A stretch of DNA of 7,917 nt from an uncultured Collinsella sp. (GTDB lineage: Bacteria > Actinomycetota > Coriobacteriia > Coriobacteriales > Coriobacteriaceae): assembly GCA_900545905.1 (NCBI GenBank), contig URBA01000056.1, positions 1 to 7,917 of the forward strand, written 5' to 3'. Below are positions 1 through 5,429 of this stretch, piece by piece (the first letter of the stretch is position 1; every line of letters begins with the position of its first letter). The notes under the pieces are model-generated. The model did no database searches and was not told where the DNA came from. It saw nothing but the letters and a program-made list of their open reading frames with translations. The translations under genes and the position numbers were made by a program.

Positions 1-2
1 CC

Positions 3-35
3 ATCGGCTGGACCCCCAGCCTCAACGCCCTTTAA
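3..35 (+). CDS. Possible C-terminal end of a gene cut by the left window edge
   Basis: Reading from base 3 gives IGWTPSLNAL followed by a TAA stop at 33-35. The codons are GC-rich at the third position, as in the other genes here, and the stop is followed by non-coding sequence. Only ten codons are visible, so the product cannot be named and a chance open frame is possible. If real, this gene converges on the tRNA-Leu gene. Confidence 0.25.
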   Translation: MGWTPSLNAL

Positions 36-50
36 CCATCCCCTCATAAG

Positions 51-113
51 TTGCGGTGAAATACGGACTAAAATCGCCCTTTCGGGCCCCAAACAGTCCC
101 TATTCCACCGCAA
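51..113. repeat. 63-bp imperfect palindrome with nested inner hairpin
   Basis: The arm at 51-69 and the arm at 95-113 are inverted copies with 17 of 19 positions matching. Their outer ends are ttgcggtg and caccgcaa. The 25-nt loop at 70-94 itself contains a small hairpin, gccc (76-79) with gggc (84-87). Neither side is followed by a run of T, so it is not a standard intrinsic terminator, although it lies where one would be expected for a plus-strand gene ending at 35. It may be a dispersed intergenic repeat or a structured RNA 3' end. The pairing is seen directly; the role is unknown. Confidence 0.7.
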
Positions 114-132
114 CTCACCATCTGTATCGGCA

Positions 133-175
133 TCCAAAAGAAACGGGCCCGCATCCCCAGGGGACACGGGCCCGT
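133..175 (-). terminator. Intrinsic terminator of the tRNA-Leu transcript
   Basis: On the minus strand a 9-bp GC-only-core stem (175-167 pairing with 151-143) with a further small cccc/gggg pairing in its loop is followed by tttcttttgg (142-133). A strong stem followed by a U-rich tract is the pattern of a rho-independent terminator. It starts 11 nt beyond the encoded CCA end of the tRNA. The other strand has no T-run after the stem, so the site works in the minus direction only. Confidence 0.8.
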
Positions 176-185
176 AACCAATACA

Positions 186-270
186 TGGTAGGGGCGGTGG
201 GACTCGAACCCACAATCCTTGCGGCGAGAGATTTTAAGTCTCCTGCGTATGCCAATTCCGCCACGCCCCC
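186..270 (-). tRNA. tRNA-Leu (anticodon UAA)
   Basis: The minus strand from 270 folds as a class II tRNA. The acceptor GGGGGCG pairs with CGCCCCT, with one G-U pair at the end. The D arm carries the GG of the D loop. The anticodon stem GGAGA/TCTCT encloses the loop CTTAAAA, giving anticodon TAA. A variable arm of about 13 nt is typical of tRNA-Leu. The T arm is GTGGG-TTCGAGT-CCCAC. The discriminator A is followed by an encoded CCA at 188-186. This tRNA reads UUA, and UUG by wobble. It begins 31 nt after the stop codon of the upstream membrane protein gene, so it could be co-transcribed. An extended -10-like sequence (TG then TAGACT at 287-282) would also allow its own start about 5 nt upstream. 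Confidence 0.97.
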
Positions 271-301
271 GTGAGACTAGAAGTCTAGCACAAGCCGTCC
301 G

Positions 302-925
302 TTACGCGTTGACGGCCATCGAGTGCTGGCCTGACTTTTCCAAGTACTCGGCAAACTTGGCTTCGTCGCCCTTGTTCTGGTACTGCAGGGCCAGCAGGTA
401 CTCCAAGCGGCAGCGCTTGACCGGGTCGTCGCCGACATCCTCGAGCATGCGCTCCAGCTCGGGAATGTCGTTGTGGCGCTTGAGGATCATCGTGTCGTAC
501 ATCAGCTGGCATTCGTGTGCGACCGCCTCGGCCTGACCGCCCTCAAAGCCCTTGATCTCGTGCAGAAGCTCCTTGGACTTTTTGCGGTCCTCCTGGCCAA
601 CGTAGTAGTTAAAGGCTTTGATCACCAGGTCGACGCGCTGCATCTTGGGGAGGTTGAGTCCCAGCAGCAGGTCGAACATCTCGCTGGCACGCTCGTGGTC
701 CTCGCGCAGCAGATAGGAGTTCAGACGCAGGTAGTCGCGGTTGTAGCGCGGGTACAGCATGCTGGTGAGTTTGCCGTCGAGCAAACGATCGAACTCGTCC
801 CACTGCTTGGCGGCCATCAATTGCTGCAGGCGTTTAAACGTGGTGCGTTTTTTGACGCTAAAGAACACCGACACGGCGATACAGATGATAACGACGGCGG
901 TCCAGAGTGTGCGGGAATCGGGCAT
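302..925 (-). CDS. Membrane-anchored TPR-like protein of unknown function
   Basis: The 207-residue product has one hydrophobic segment at about residues 6-24, followed at once by KKR. This predicts a signal anchor with the rest of the protein in the cytoplasm. Residues 28-200 are almost entirely amphipathic helix with repeated Leu/Tyr/Ala spacing (for example RLEYLLALQYQNKGDEAKFA near the end), which resembles tetratricopeptide-type helix pairs. No catalytic motif is visible. A role as a scaffold or in binding other proteins at the membrane is inferred from fold style only. The ATG at 925 is supported by a Shine-Dalgarno AAGGA (937-933) seven bases upstream. The gene has a predicted promoter of its own and is followed by tRNA-Leu on the same strand. 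I do not recognise the family. Confidence 0.85.
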   Translation of the reverse strand: MPDSRTLWTAVVIICIAVSVFFSVKKRTTFKRLQQLMAAKQWDEFDRLLDGKLTSMLYPRYNRDYLRLNSYLLREDHERASEMFDLLLGLNLPKMQRVDLVIKAFNYYVGQEDRKKSKELLHEIKGFEGGQAEAVAHECQLMYDTMILKRHNDIPELERMLEDVGDDPVKRCRLEYLLALQYQNKGDEAKFAEYLEKSGQHSMAVNA

Positions 926-980
926 GTTAGGATCCTTAGTCGCTCATAAAGCGAGCGGTATGACAACACGTACTAGATGT

Positions 981-1010
981 ATTATACGCAGCGCGCAAGC
1001 AAACTGGCAT
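981..1010 (-). promoter_or_regulatory. Predicted promoter of the TPR-like protein gene
   Basis: On the minus strand a perfect TATAAT (986-981) has a moderate -35 match, ATGCCA (1010-1005), 18 bases upstream. Transcription would start near 974, giving a leader of about 50 nt. The leader can form a small hairpin (CGCTC at 941-945 with GAGCG at 953-957) shortly before the ribosome binding site. The -10 is convincing and the -35 is weak. The opposite strand overlaps it with no comparably good promoter for the PTS gene. Confidence 0.55.
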
Positions 1011-1088
1011 AAAAGCTCATCGAGGCCGAGTGCCATCGCTCGCTGCGGTACACTTACCTAAAGTAAACCATGAAGGGAGACATTACCT

Positions 1089-1376
1089 ATGAAGAAGATC
1101 GTTTTGGCTTGCGGTGCTGGCGCTGCTACTTCCACGCTCGTTGCCCAGAAGGTCGCTACCCTGCTCGACGCCAACGGTTATGCCGACAAGTACGAGATCG
1201 TGCAGTGCGCCATCTCCGAGGCCAAGGATTACTGCGACGAGGGCGCTGACCTGCTGATCGCCACCACCGTTGCCCCCGAGGGCCTCACCTGCCCGTACGT
1301 GAGTGGCGTGCCCTTCATGACCGGCATGAACCGCGTTGCCGCCGAGAAGGCCGTTCTCGACGTCATGGCTCAGTAG
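1089..1376 (+). CDS. PTS galactitol-type EIIB component
   Basis: The 95-residue protein begins KKIVLACGAGAATST, the phosphocysteine loop of galactitol-family EIIB proteins, with Cys8 as the predicted phosphorylated residue. The length is normal for a free-standing EIIB. In the phosphotransferase system, EIIB takes a phosphate from EIIA and passes it to the sugar bound in membrane EIIC. No EIIA or EIIC gene is in the window, so this is an orphan here, and the substrate cannot be read from EIIB alone. An AAGGGAG Shine-Dalgarno (1073-1079) lies nine bases before the ATG. An upstream ATG at 1070 is out of frame. The VOC gene follows after 11 bases and is probably co-transcribed. No confident promoter is visible upstream. 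Confidence 0.9.
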   Translation: MKKIVLACGAGAATSTLVAQKVATLLDANGYADKYEIVQCAISEAKDYCDEGADLLIATTVAPEGLTCPYVSGVPFMTGMNRVAAEKAVLDVMAQ

Positions 1377-1387
1377 GCGCTGACTGC

Positions 1388-1762
1388 ATGAGTGAGCAGA
1401 ACGCCAACCCGGTAGAGCTCTTTGGCATGCGCGTCGCCCACGTGGGCATTAACGCCACCGACCCGGCCGATGCCCTGGAGATCGCGGAGCTGTTCTCGAC
1501 GATGATGGGCCTGCCCGTCATCGAGACCCCGGTTTCGTACTTCAACGATTCGCTGGTCGAGATCATGAAGCAGAACGGTCGTGGCACCAAGGGCCACATT
1601 GGCTTTGCCGTCAACGACATCGATGCGGCCGAGAAGTGGTTTGCCGAGCGCGGACTCGAGGTCAACGAGGAGTCGCGCGTGCTGCTGCCCGACGGCGGCA
1701 CCAAACTCGTGTACTTTAAGCGCGAGTTCGCCGGCTTCGCCGTGCATCTGTGCCGCGAGTAG
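1388..1762 (+). CDS. VOC-fold protein similar to the KDPG-aldolase accessory domain
   Basis: The 124-residue protein has the paired beta-alpha-beta-beta-beta layout of the vicinal oxygen chelate (glyoxalase) fold. The first half starts at MRVAHVGIN (residues 14-22) and the second at GHIGFAVND (69-77). His18, Glu58, His70 and His120 sit where this fold usually places its metal ligands. From memory, the pattern of AHVGIN, EIMK, GHI and GGFAVHL-type ending most resembles the extra C-terminal domain on some Firmicute KDPG/KHG aldolases, here as a separate protein. This suggests a sugar-acid or 2-keto acid ligand, but no substrate is shown. The gene follows the PTS EIIB by 11 bases without a clear Shine-Dalgarno, so translational coupling is likely. 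The start at 1388 adds 13 residues before the fold; Met14 is an alternative start. Confidence 0.85.
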   Translation: MSEQNANPVELFGMRVAHVGINATDPADALEIAELFSTMMGLPVIETPVSYFNDSLVEIMKQNGRGTKGHIGFAVNDIDAAEKWFAERGLEVNEESRVLLPDGGTKLVYFKREFAGFAVHLCRE

Positions 1763-1784
1763 CGCACAAGCTGCTATAGCTAGC

Positions 1785-1825
1785 AAAAAGGGATAGGGCC
1801 GCATGGCCTTATCCCTTTATTTATG
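1785..1825. terminator. Bidirectional intrinsic terminator between convergent genes
   Basis: The arms 1787-1800 and 1805-1818 pair over 14 positions, with one G-U pair in plus-strand RNA, around a GCAT loop. On the plus strand the stem ends in TTT followed by ATTTAT. On the minus strand it runs into TTTTT (1789-1785). It lies 24 bases after the VOC stop and about 20 bases after the histidine kinase stop, so it can end both transcripts. Confidence 0.9.
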
Positions 1826-1837
1826 CCGAGGGGCTTT

Positions 1838-3133
1838 CTATCGTGGCAGGCGAATCGTAAAGCGGCTGCCGACCCCTTCGACCGAGGTCACACCGATGAC
1901 GCCGCCGTGGCTGTCGACGATCCACTTGGCGATGGCGAGCCCCAGACCCGAGCCCTGCGCGCCGGCATCGCGCGCGTTGTCGGCGCGGTAGAACCGTTCG
2001 AATGCGTGAGCTGCGGATTTCTGGTTCATGCCGATGCCCTCGTCCTCAACACTTATGTCGATCGTGCCCGCGCCCGCATCTGGCGTTATGCCAAATGTGA
2101 CGGTCGTTCCCGCATCCGAGTACTTGGCGGCGTTTTGCACGATCACGCGCAGAGCCTGCTTCACGAGCGCCACGTCGACGGGCGCGTCGCAGCGCGGGTC
2201 GCTGGAAAGCAAGGCGTCAAAAGCCAGCCGATACGTGTGCTCGGCATCGATCATCTGTGACTCCTCGCATACCTCGCCGACCAGTGCGGCCAGGTTGGTA
2301 TTCGCACGCCGCAGGACCGTGCGCCCGGCATCGCCGCGCGCCAAAAACAGCAGCTGCTCCACGAGCTCCTGCATATGCTCGCTTTCGGCCTTGAGGGACG
2401 CGATGGATTCCGCCAGCACGTCCGGGTCATCTTTGCCCCAGCGGTCGAGCATGTTTACGTAACCCTGAATCACCGCGATGGGCGTTCGTAGCTCGTGGCT
2501 TGCATCGTTGACAAAGCACATCTGCTGCAGCTTTGCCTCTTGCATCTGGCGCAGCAGGCGGTTGAGCGCGACCTCGATGCTCGCCAGGTCGGCGTCGCCG
2601 GTGGTGACGCTCGGCGAGTCGACGCTTGCGCGCTCGATGGCCTGCTCCAGCGTTTCCATCTTGCCGCCGGAGAGCTGCATACGGCTGAGCTCGTCTACGC
2701 GCAGGGCCAGGTCGTTGAGCGGTGCCATGGTGCGGCGCACGCGGCGGGCGCCGCCGAGCATGTTGAGCACGCTGATGACCTGCCAACCCACAACGACAAG
2801 GTAGAGAGGCCACAGCGCGACGAGGTCCTGCGCGAGGGGGAAGGTCTTGGTGGTGCGCGCAAGCTCGACGGTATAGGTGAGCGTGGCGGGGTCCCAGCCG
2901 TGCGCGGGCGTCAGCGACATGCCGTGGACGGCGGCACCGGGGATCCATCCCGCGGTAAACGCGCCGTCGGGCAGCGTTTGGTTATAGCCATAGATGAGGA
3001 TCGCCGCCGCAGCAACCAGCAGCCACAGGTCGAGCCAGATGTAGCTCGCCAGGCGGCGCCACATGTAGCTCCAGTTGATGGCACGGGCGATGGAGGTGAC
3101 GCGCTTGGTCTCGGCGTTACGCGCGGCAGACAT
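1838..3133 (-). CDS. Sensor histidine kinase (HisKA/HATPase_c), two-component system
   Basis: The 431-residue kinase has membrane segments at about 31-50 and 104-126 flanking a short outer loop of about 53 residues. A HAMP-like linker follows (127-200). The HisKA helix contains SHELRTP with phospho-acceptor His213. The ATP-binding domain shows the N box (Asn334 in QNAAKY), the G1 box DEGIGM (364-369), an F box FERFYR (378-383) and the G2 box GSGLGLAIAK. It should autophosphorylate His213 and pass the phosphate to Asp52 of the regulator encoded just upstream. The frame is open further upstream to 3295, but that part lies inside the regulator gene. The ATG at 3133 overlaps the regulator stop by 17 bases, has a GGTGG-rich stretch before it and is the sensible start. 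The small outer loop suggests an envelope or in-membrane signal. The ligand is unknown. Confidence 0.93.
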   Translation of the reverse strand: MSAARNAETKRVTSIARAINWSYMWRRLASYIWLDLWLLVAAAAILIYGYNQTLPDGAFTAGWIPGAAVHGMSLTPAHGWDPATLTYTVELARTTKTFPLAQDLVALWPLYLVVVGWQVISVLNMLGGARRVRRTMAPLNDLALRVDELSRMQLSGGKMETLEQAIERASVDSPSVTTGDADLASIEVALNRLLRQMQEAKLQQMCFVNDASHELRTPIAVIQGYVNMLDRWGKDDPDVLAESIASLKAESEHMQELVEQLLFLARGDAGRTVLRRANTNLAALVGEVCEESQMIDAEHTYRLAFDALLSSDPRCDAPVDVALVKQALRVIVQNAAKYSDAGTTVTFGITPDAGAGTIDISVEDEGIGMNQKSAAHAFERFYRADNARDAGAQGSGLGLAIAKWIVDSHGGVIGVTSVEGVGSRFTIRLPR

Positions 3134-3902
3134 AGCCCACCCCGCGCACGGTTTGGATGATGCGGGCGCCGCCGGCGTCTTCGATCTTGGCGCGCAGGTG
3201 CGCAATGTGCACGTCGACGTTGTTGGTGTCGCCCACGTATTCGTAGCCCAGCGCCTCGTGCGCGATGCGCTCGCGCGTGAGCACGGTTTCGGCATGCGTC
3301 ATAAGCAGGGCGAGGACGTCGAACTCGCGGGCCGTGAGCGCGATGGGCGAGCCTCCGACCGTGACTTCGCGGCGGTCGGGATCGAGCACAACCGAGCCAA
3401 CGGTGAGCGTAGCGGGGGAGGGCGAGGCGGAAGCCTGGGCCGAGTCGCTGACCGGGGGTATCGCACCGGCGCCGACGCCCGCACCGGCCGCCATGCCCGT
3501 CCCGGCGCCGGCGCCGCCAACGCCCGAAGCCGCCCGCACGGCCTCCGAGCGCTTCAACGCCACGCGGATCCGTGCGAACAGCTCCTCAATCGCAAATGGC
3601 TTGGTCAGGTAATCGTCGGCGCCGGCATCGAGCCCGGCCACTTTGTCCATCACGGCATCGCGCGCGGTGACCATAATCACCGGCACATCCTTGTGCTTGC
3701 GGACACGCCGCAAGACCTCCATGCCGTTGAGCTGCGGCAACAGCACGTCGAGCAGAATCAGATCGTAGTCGCGCTCCAGCGCCAGGTCCACGGCAGTGCG
3801 GCCATCGGCGGCGTGTTCCACCTGGTAGCCCTCGTGCTCCAGCTCGAGCGTCACAAAGCGGGCGATTTTCTCCTCGTCCTCTACGATCAGGATCCGTGCC
3901 AT
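3117..3902 (-). CDS. OmpR/PhoB-family response regulator with long linker
   Basis: The 261-residue DNA-binding regulator has a receiver domain (about 1-118) with acidic residues Glu8/Asp9, phospho-acceptor Asp52, Thr79 and Lys101 (in TKPF). The C-terminal winged helix (about 166-260) is of the OmpR type: it shows LTAREFDVLALL, the recognition-helix region NNVDVHIAHLRAKI and the closing VRGVGYVCRA. Between them lies a linker at about 121-164 made almost only of Gly, Ala, Val, Ser and Pro, longer than is usual for this family. The gene starts 18 bases after the DUF4342 stop, with a GGGGG-type ribosome binding site. Its end overlaps the kinase start, so the two are translationally coupled. Style is closest to the CovR/ArlR group. 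Target genes are not visible, though autoregulation of this operon would be typical. Confidence 0.94.
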   Translation of the reverse strand: MARILIVEDEEKIARFVTLELEHEGYQVEHAADGRTAVDLALERDYDLILLDVLLPQLNGMEVLRRVRKHKDVPVIMVTARDAVMDKVAGLDAGADDYLTKPFAIEELFARIRVALKRSEAVRAASGVGGAGAGTGMAAGAGVGAGAIPPVSDSAQASASPSPATLTVGSVVLDPDRREVTVGGSPIALTAREFDVLALLMTHAETVLTRERIAHEALGYEYVGDTNNVDVHIAHLRAKIEDAGGARIIQTVRGVGYVCRA

Positions 3903-3920
3903 GCGTGCCCCCGTCTGCGA

Positions 3921-4463
3921 TTACTTGTCGTCGTTGAGATTTTGCTTGATGTCGTCCGCGGCGTTAGCAGCGCTATCCATAAGGTTGTTGATGCTGCCGG
4001 GCACGTCGCCGTCGCTGTCGATGCGGTAGCGCATGCCAAAGAACAGGCCAATCAGCATCAGCCATATCGTGGCGCCCCAGGCAAACAGCGCGACGATGGG
4101 AATCAGGATAGGGATGTTGAGGATGATCGCATCGCGGCGCGTGGCGATAAACTTGGTGTCCAGACTCAGGCGGAAGAGCTTTTTGAGGTACTCCCACACG
4201 CTGTCCATCTTCTTGGAGAAGTCGGTCTTTTCGCTCGACTTTTCGTAGGCTGCCTGCGCGGCGACCATCTCGGCAGAGGGCTCATCGACTGGCGCGGACT
4301 CGGTGGCGGCATGCGCCGACGTGGTCTGGGTCTTGCCCTGCGACTCGAGCCAAATGATGGCATCCAGGACGTTGCCGTCGGCGGCGTCGAGCGCGGCCTT
4401 GGCATCGGTGTAGCTCACGTTGCACTTGGTGCGGATGGTTTCAACTTTTTCGAGGTCGTCCAT
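3921..4463 (-). CDS. DUF4342-type membrane protein with UBA-like N-terminus
   Basis: The 180-residue protein opens with a compact three-helix UBA-like module (about residues 2-41, with TYDAK-like and GNVLDAIIWLE signatures resembling the N-terminus of EF-Ts and NAC proteins). A polar, Ala/Glu-rich linker follows (45-80), then a basic segment KKLFRL, a strongly hydrophobic stretch at about 113-143 (one long or two short membrane passes) ending FFGMRYR, and an acidic tail. This layout matches what I recall of DUF4342 proteins. The biochemical function is not known; UBA-like modules usually bind proteins. It is the first gene of the operon with the response regulator (18 bases on) and kinase. 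Its start is supported by AAGGACAGG a few bases before the ATG. A role as accessory sensor or stress-responsive membrane partner of the two-component system is inferred from position. Confidence 0.82.
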   Translation of the reverse strand: MDDLEKVETIRTKCNVSYTDAKAALDAADGNVLDAIIWLESQGKTQTTSAHAATESAPVDEPSAEMVAAQAAYEKSSEKTDFSKKMDSVWEYLKKLFRLSLDTKFIATRRDAIILNIPILIPIVALFAWGATIWLMLIGLFFGMRYRIDSDGDVPGSINNLMDSAANAADDIKQNLNDDK

Positions 4464-4576
4464 GACCTGTCCTTTCGTTCGATGGGCGCGACGCCGGGCA
4501 ATTTGCTCGGGCGCGAGCGTTGCGTTCGGCGGTTTGCGTTGCGCCGCCCCGCCCTTGGTCGAACTCTATAGTGCAG

Positions 4577-4604
4577 GTTATAGATTAAGCGATTCTTGAG
4601 CCAA
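4577..4604 (-). promoter_or_regulatory. Predicted promoter of the DUF4342/two-component operon
   Basis: On the minus strand TTGGCT (4604-4599; 4 of 6 to the -35 consensus) is separated by 16 bases from TATAAC (4582-4577; 5 of 6 to the -10 consensus). Transcription would begin near 4571, leaving a leader of about 105 nt before the ATG. That leader could form a CGGCG/CGCCG hairpin. This is the only good promoter seen upstream of the three-gene operon. Confidence 0.6.
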
Positions 4605-4672
4605 GATTAATGTTGGATGAGTTTTTGGGTGGCAATGGGAAAGGGAGAGGTTTCCTTCTGGGTAGCTAGCAG

Positions 4673-4854
4673 CGAGGTCTAATACTTTTCCGAGAAGTGA
4701 ACGAGCTAAATCGGACCCCCGAAGCATCGACACTTTAGAGGTGCCGTTTCCTGCGGTTTCGGTGCTGGAATCCTGCGATTTTGCCGACGAAAAATGTGGA
4801 TGCTTCAGGGGTCCAAAAACAGACGTTCACTTCGCGGAAAAGTATTAGACCTCG
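4673..4854. repeat. 182-bp nested palindromic element (MITE-like)
   Basis: The outer arms 4673-4703 and 4824-4854 are inverted copies matching at 30 of 31 positions. Inside them, after a symmetric 9-base unpaired interval on each side (4704-4712 and 4815-4823), the inner arms 4713-4732 and 4795-4814 match at 18 of 20. A 62-base centre (4733-4794) holds a short direct repeat, tcctgcg at 4749-4755 and 4771-4777. The terminal arms resemble transposon inverted repeats, and no protein is encoded, which fits a miniature element. No clear target-site duplication flanks it. It could also fold as one long RNA or DNA hairpin or cruciform. I have an uncertain memory of similar intergenic sequences in Collinsella genomes. 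It sits between a divergent operon and the NUDIX gene. Confidence 0.85.
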
Positions 4855-4924
4855 ATAGCGGGGGATGGGGTGCCGGTGCAAAACGGCGTTATGGGTTGGT
4901 CGAGCAGGTGGTTTTGAGGCGACT

Positions 4925-4955
4925 GGGACATGGCGGGCGGTCGATCACCTATACT
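4925..4955 (+). promoter_or_regulatory. Weak predicted promoter of the NUDIX gene
   Basis: TATACT at 4950-4955 matches the -10 consensus at 5 of 6 positions. The best -35 candidate is GGGACA (4925-4930), with a long 19-base spacer. Transcription would start near 4962, giving a leader of about 27 nt that contains the AGAGGTG ribosome binding site (4972-4978). The promoter lies outside the palindrome, so the gene need not depend on it. Confidence 0.35.
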
Positions 4956-4988
4956 GGTTGGGCTCAACTGGAGAGGTGATAACTAGTT

Positions 4989-5384
4989 ATGAAGTCAATC
5001 AATGTTGCAGCAGCGATTATTCAGAAGGACGGGAAAATCCTGAGTTGTCAGCGCGGCTATGGCGAGTTTAAAGACGGCTGGGAGTTTCCGGGCGGAAAGC
5101 TCGAATCGGGCGAGACCGGCGAGCAGGCAATCGTGCGCGAGATTCAAGAAGAGCTCGAGGTCACAATCGGTAACCTCGCCTATCTTTGCACGGTCGAACA
5201 CGATTATGAGACGTTCCACCTGTCGATGCAGTGCTACCTGGCTAACATCCTTTCCGGGGAGTTCAAAGAGCACGCTCATGAGGATATGAAATGGCTTGAT
5301 ACCAATAACCTGTGGGATGTCGATTGGCTTCCGGCGGACGTTAAGGTTGTCGATGAGCTCGAAAAGAAGCTCGGGCTTAAGTAG
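4989..5384 (+). CDS. NUDIX hydrolase, MutT-like
   Basis: The 131-residue protein is a typical single-domain NUDIX enzyme, which splits nucleoside diphosphate-linked compounds with Mg2+. The Nudix box runs from Gly36 to Val58: G-x5-E (Gly36, Glu42), then x7, then REIQEE (50-55) with metal-binding Glu51, Glu54 and Glu55. The Gly of the consensus EExG is Glu57 here, a change that some MutT-like members tolerate. The preceding WEFPGGK and the overall length fit the (deoxy)nucleoside triphosphate pyrophosphohydrolase or 8-oxo-dGTP diphosphatase group. The true substrate cannot be told from sequence. An AGAGGTG ribosome binding site is ten bases before the ATG. The gene is monocistronic and ends in a terminator shared in position with the convergent helicase gene. 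Confidence 0.93.
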   Translation: MKSINVAAAIIQKDGKILSCQRGYGEFKDGWEFPGGKLESGETGEQAIVREIQEELEVTIGNLAYLCTVEHDYETFHLSMQCYLANILSGEFKEHAHEDMKWLDTNNLWDVDWLPADVKVVDELEKKLGLK

Positions 5385-5388
5385 ACAG

Positions 5389-5425
5389 AAGGAGCGGGTG
5401 CCATATGGCGACTCGCTCCTTTTTT
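5389..5425 (+). terminator. Intrinsic terminator after the NUDIX gene
   Basis: Arms 5389-5402 and 5407-5421 pair almost fully, with one G-U pair and one bulged base, around an ATAT loop, and run into six T (5420-5425). It begins four bases after the NUDIX stop. On the minus strand the same stem lies just past the helicase stop but is followed only by a poor T tract, so it may stop that transcript less efficiently. Confidence 0.88.
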
Positions 5426-5429
5426 GTTA

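Larger units (their letters stand above)
4464..4988. other. 525-bp intergenic region between divergent genes
   Basis: No supported gene lies here. Going rightward it holds a GC-rich leader of the DUF4342 operon (4464-4571) with a possible hairpin and a repeated gcaacgc motif on the minus strand, then the operon promoter, then about 68 bases with no recognised signal. The 182-bp palindrome (4673-4854) follows, then 134 bases with a weak plus-strand promoter and the ribosome binding site of the NUDIX gene. Short open frames crossing the right half have no coding character. Confidence 0.75.

Noticed and set aside
1..270. tRNA-Leu as an integration (att) site
   Set aside because: No second copy of the tRNA 3' end and no integrase gene are visible in the window.
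1363..1804. Minus-strand open frames opposite the VOC gene
   Set aside because: Both are shadows of the VOC reading frame. They lack a ribosome binding site and any recognisable motif, while the VOC protein has a clear fold pattern.
3134..3295. Upstream extension of the kinase reading frame to an ATG at 3295
   Set aside because: This part lies within the winged-helix part of the regulator gene in another frame, and its translation is a Thr/Ser/Arg-rich shadow. The ATG at 3133 gives a normal N-terminus before the first membrane segment.
3075..4571. A long plus-strand open frame of 498 codons
   Set aside because: It lies antisense to the response regulator and DUF4342 genes, whose products carry clear conserved motifs. 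Long antisense frames are expected in GC-rich DNA, and its translation shows no family likeness.
4634..4660. GGAAA/TTTCC hairpin as a terminator
   Set aside because: The stem is only five pairs with no following T-run, which is easily due to chance.
4660..4866. Target-site duplication flanking the palindromic element
   Set aside because: The flanks tagcag and atagcg share only a short tagc offset from the boundaries, and no direct repeat sits exactly at both ends.
4794..4979. A 61-codon plus-strand open frame before the NUDIX gene
   Set aside because: It starts inside the palindrome and crosses the promoter region. No ribosome binding site or coding character was seen.
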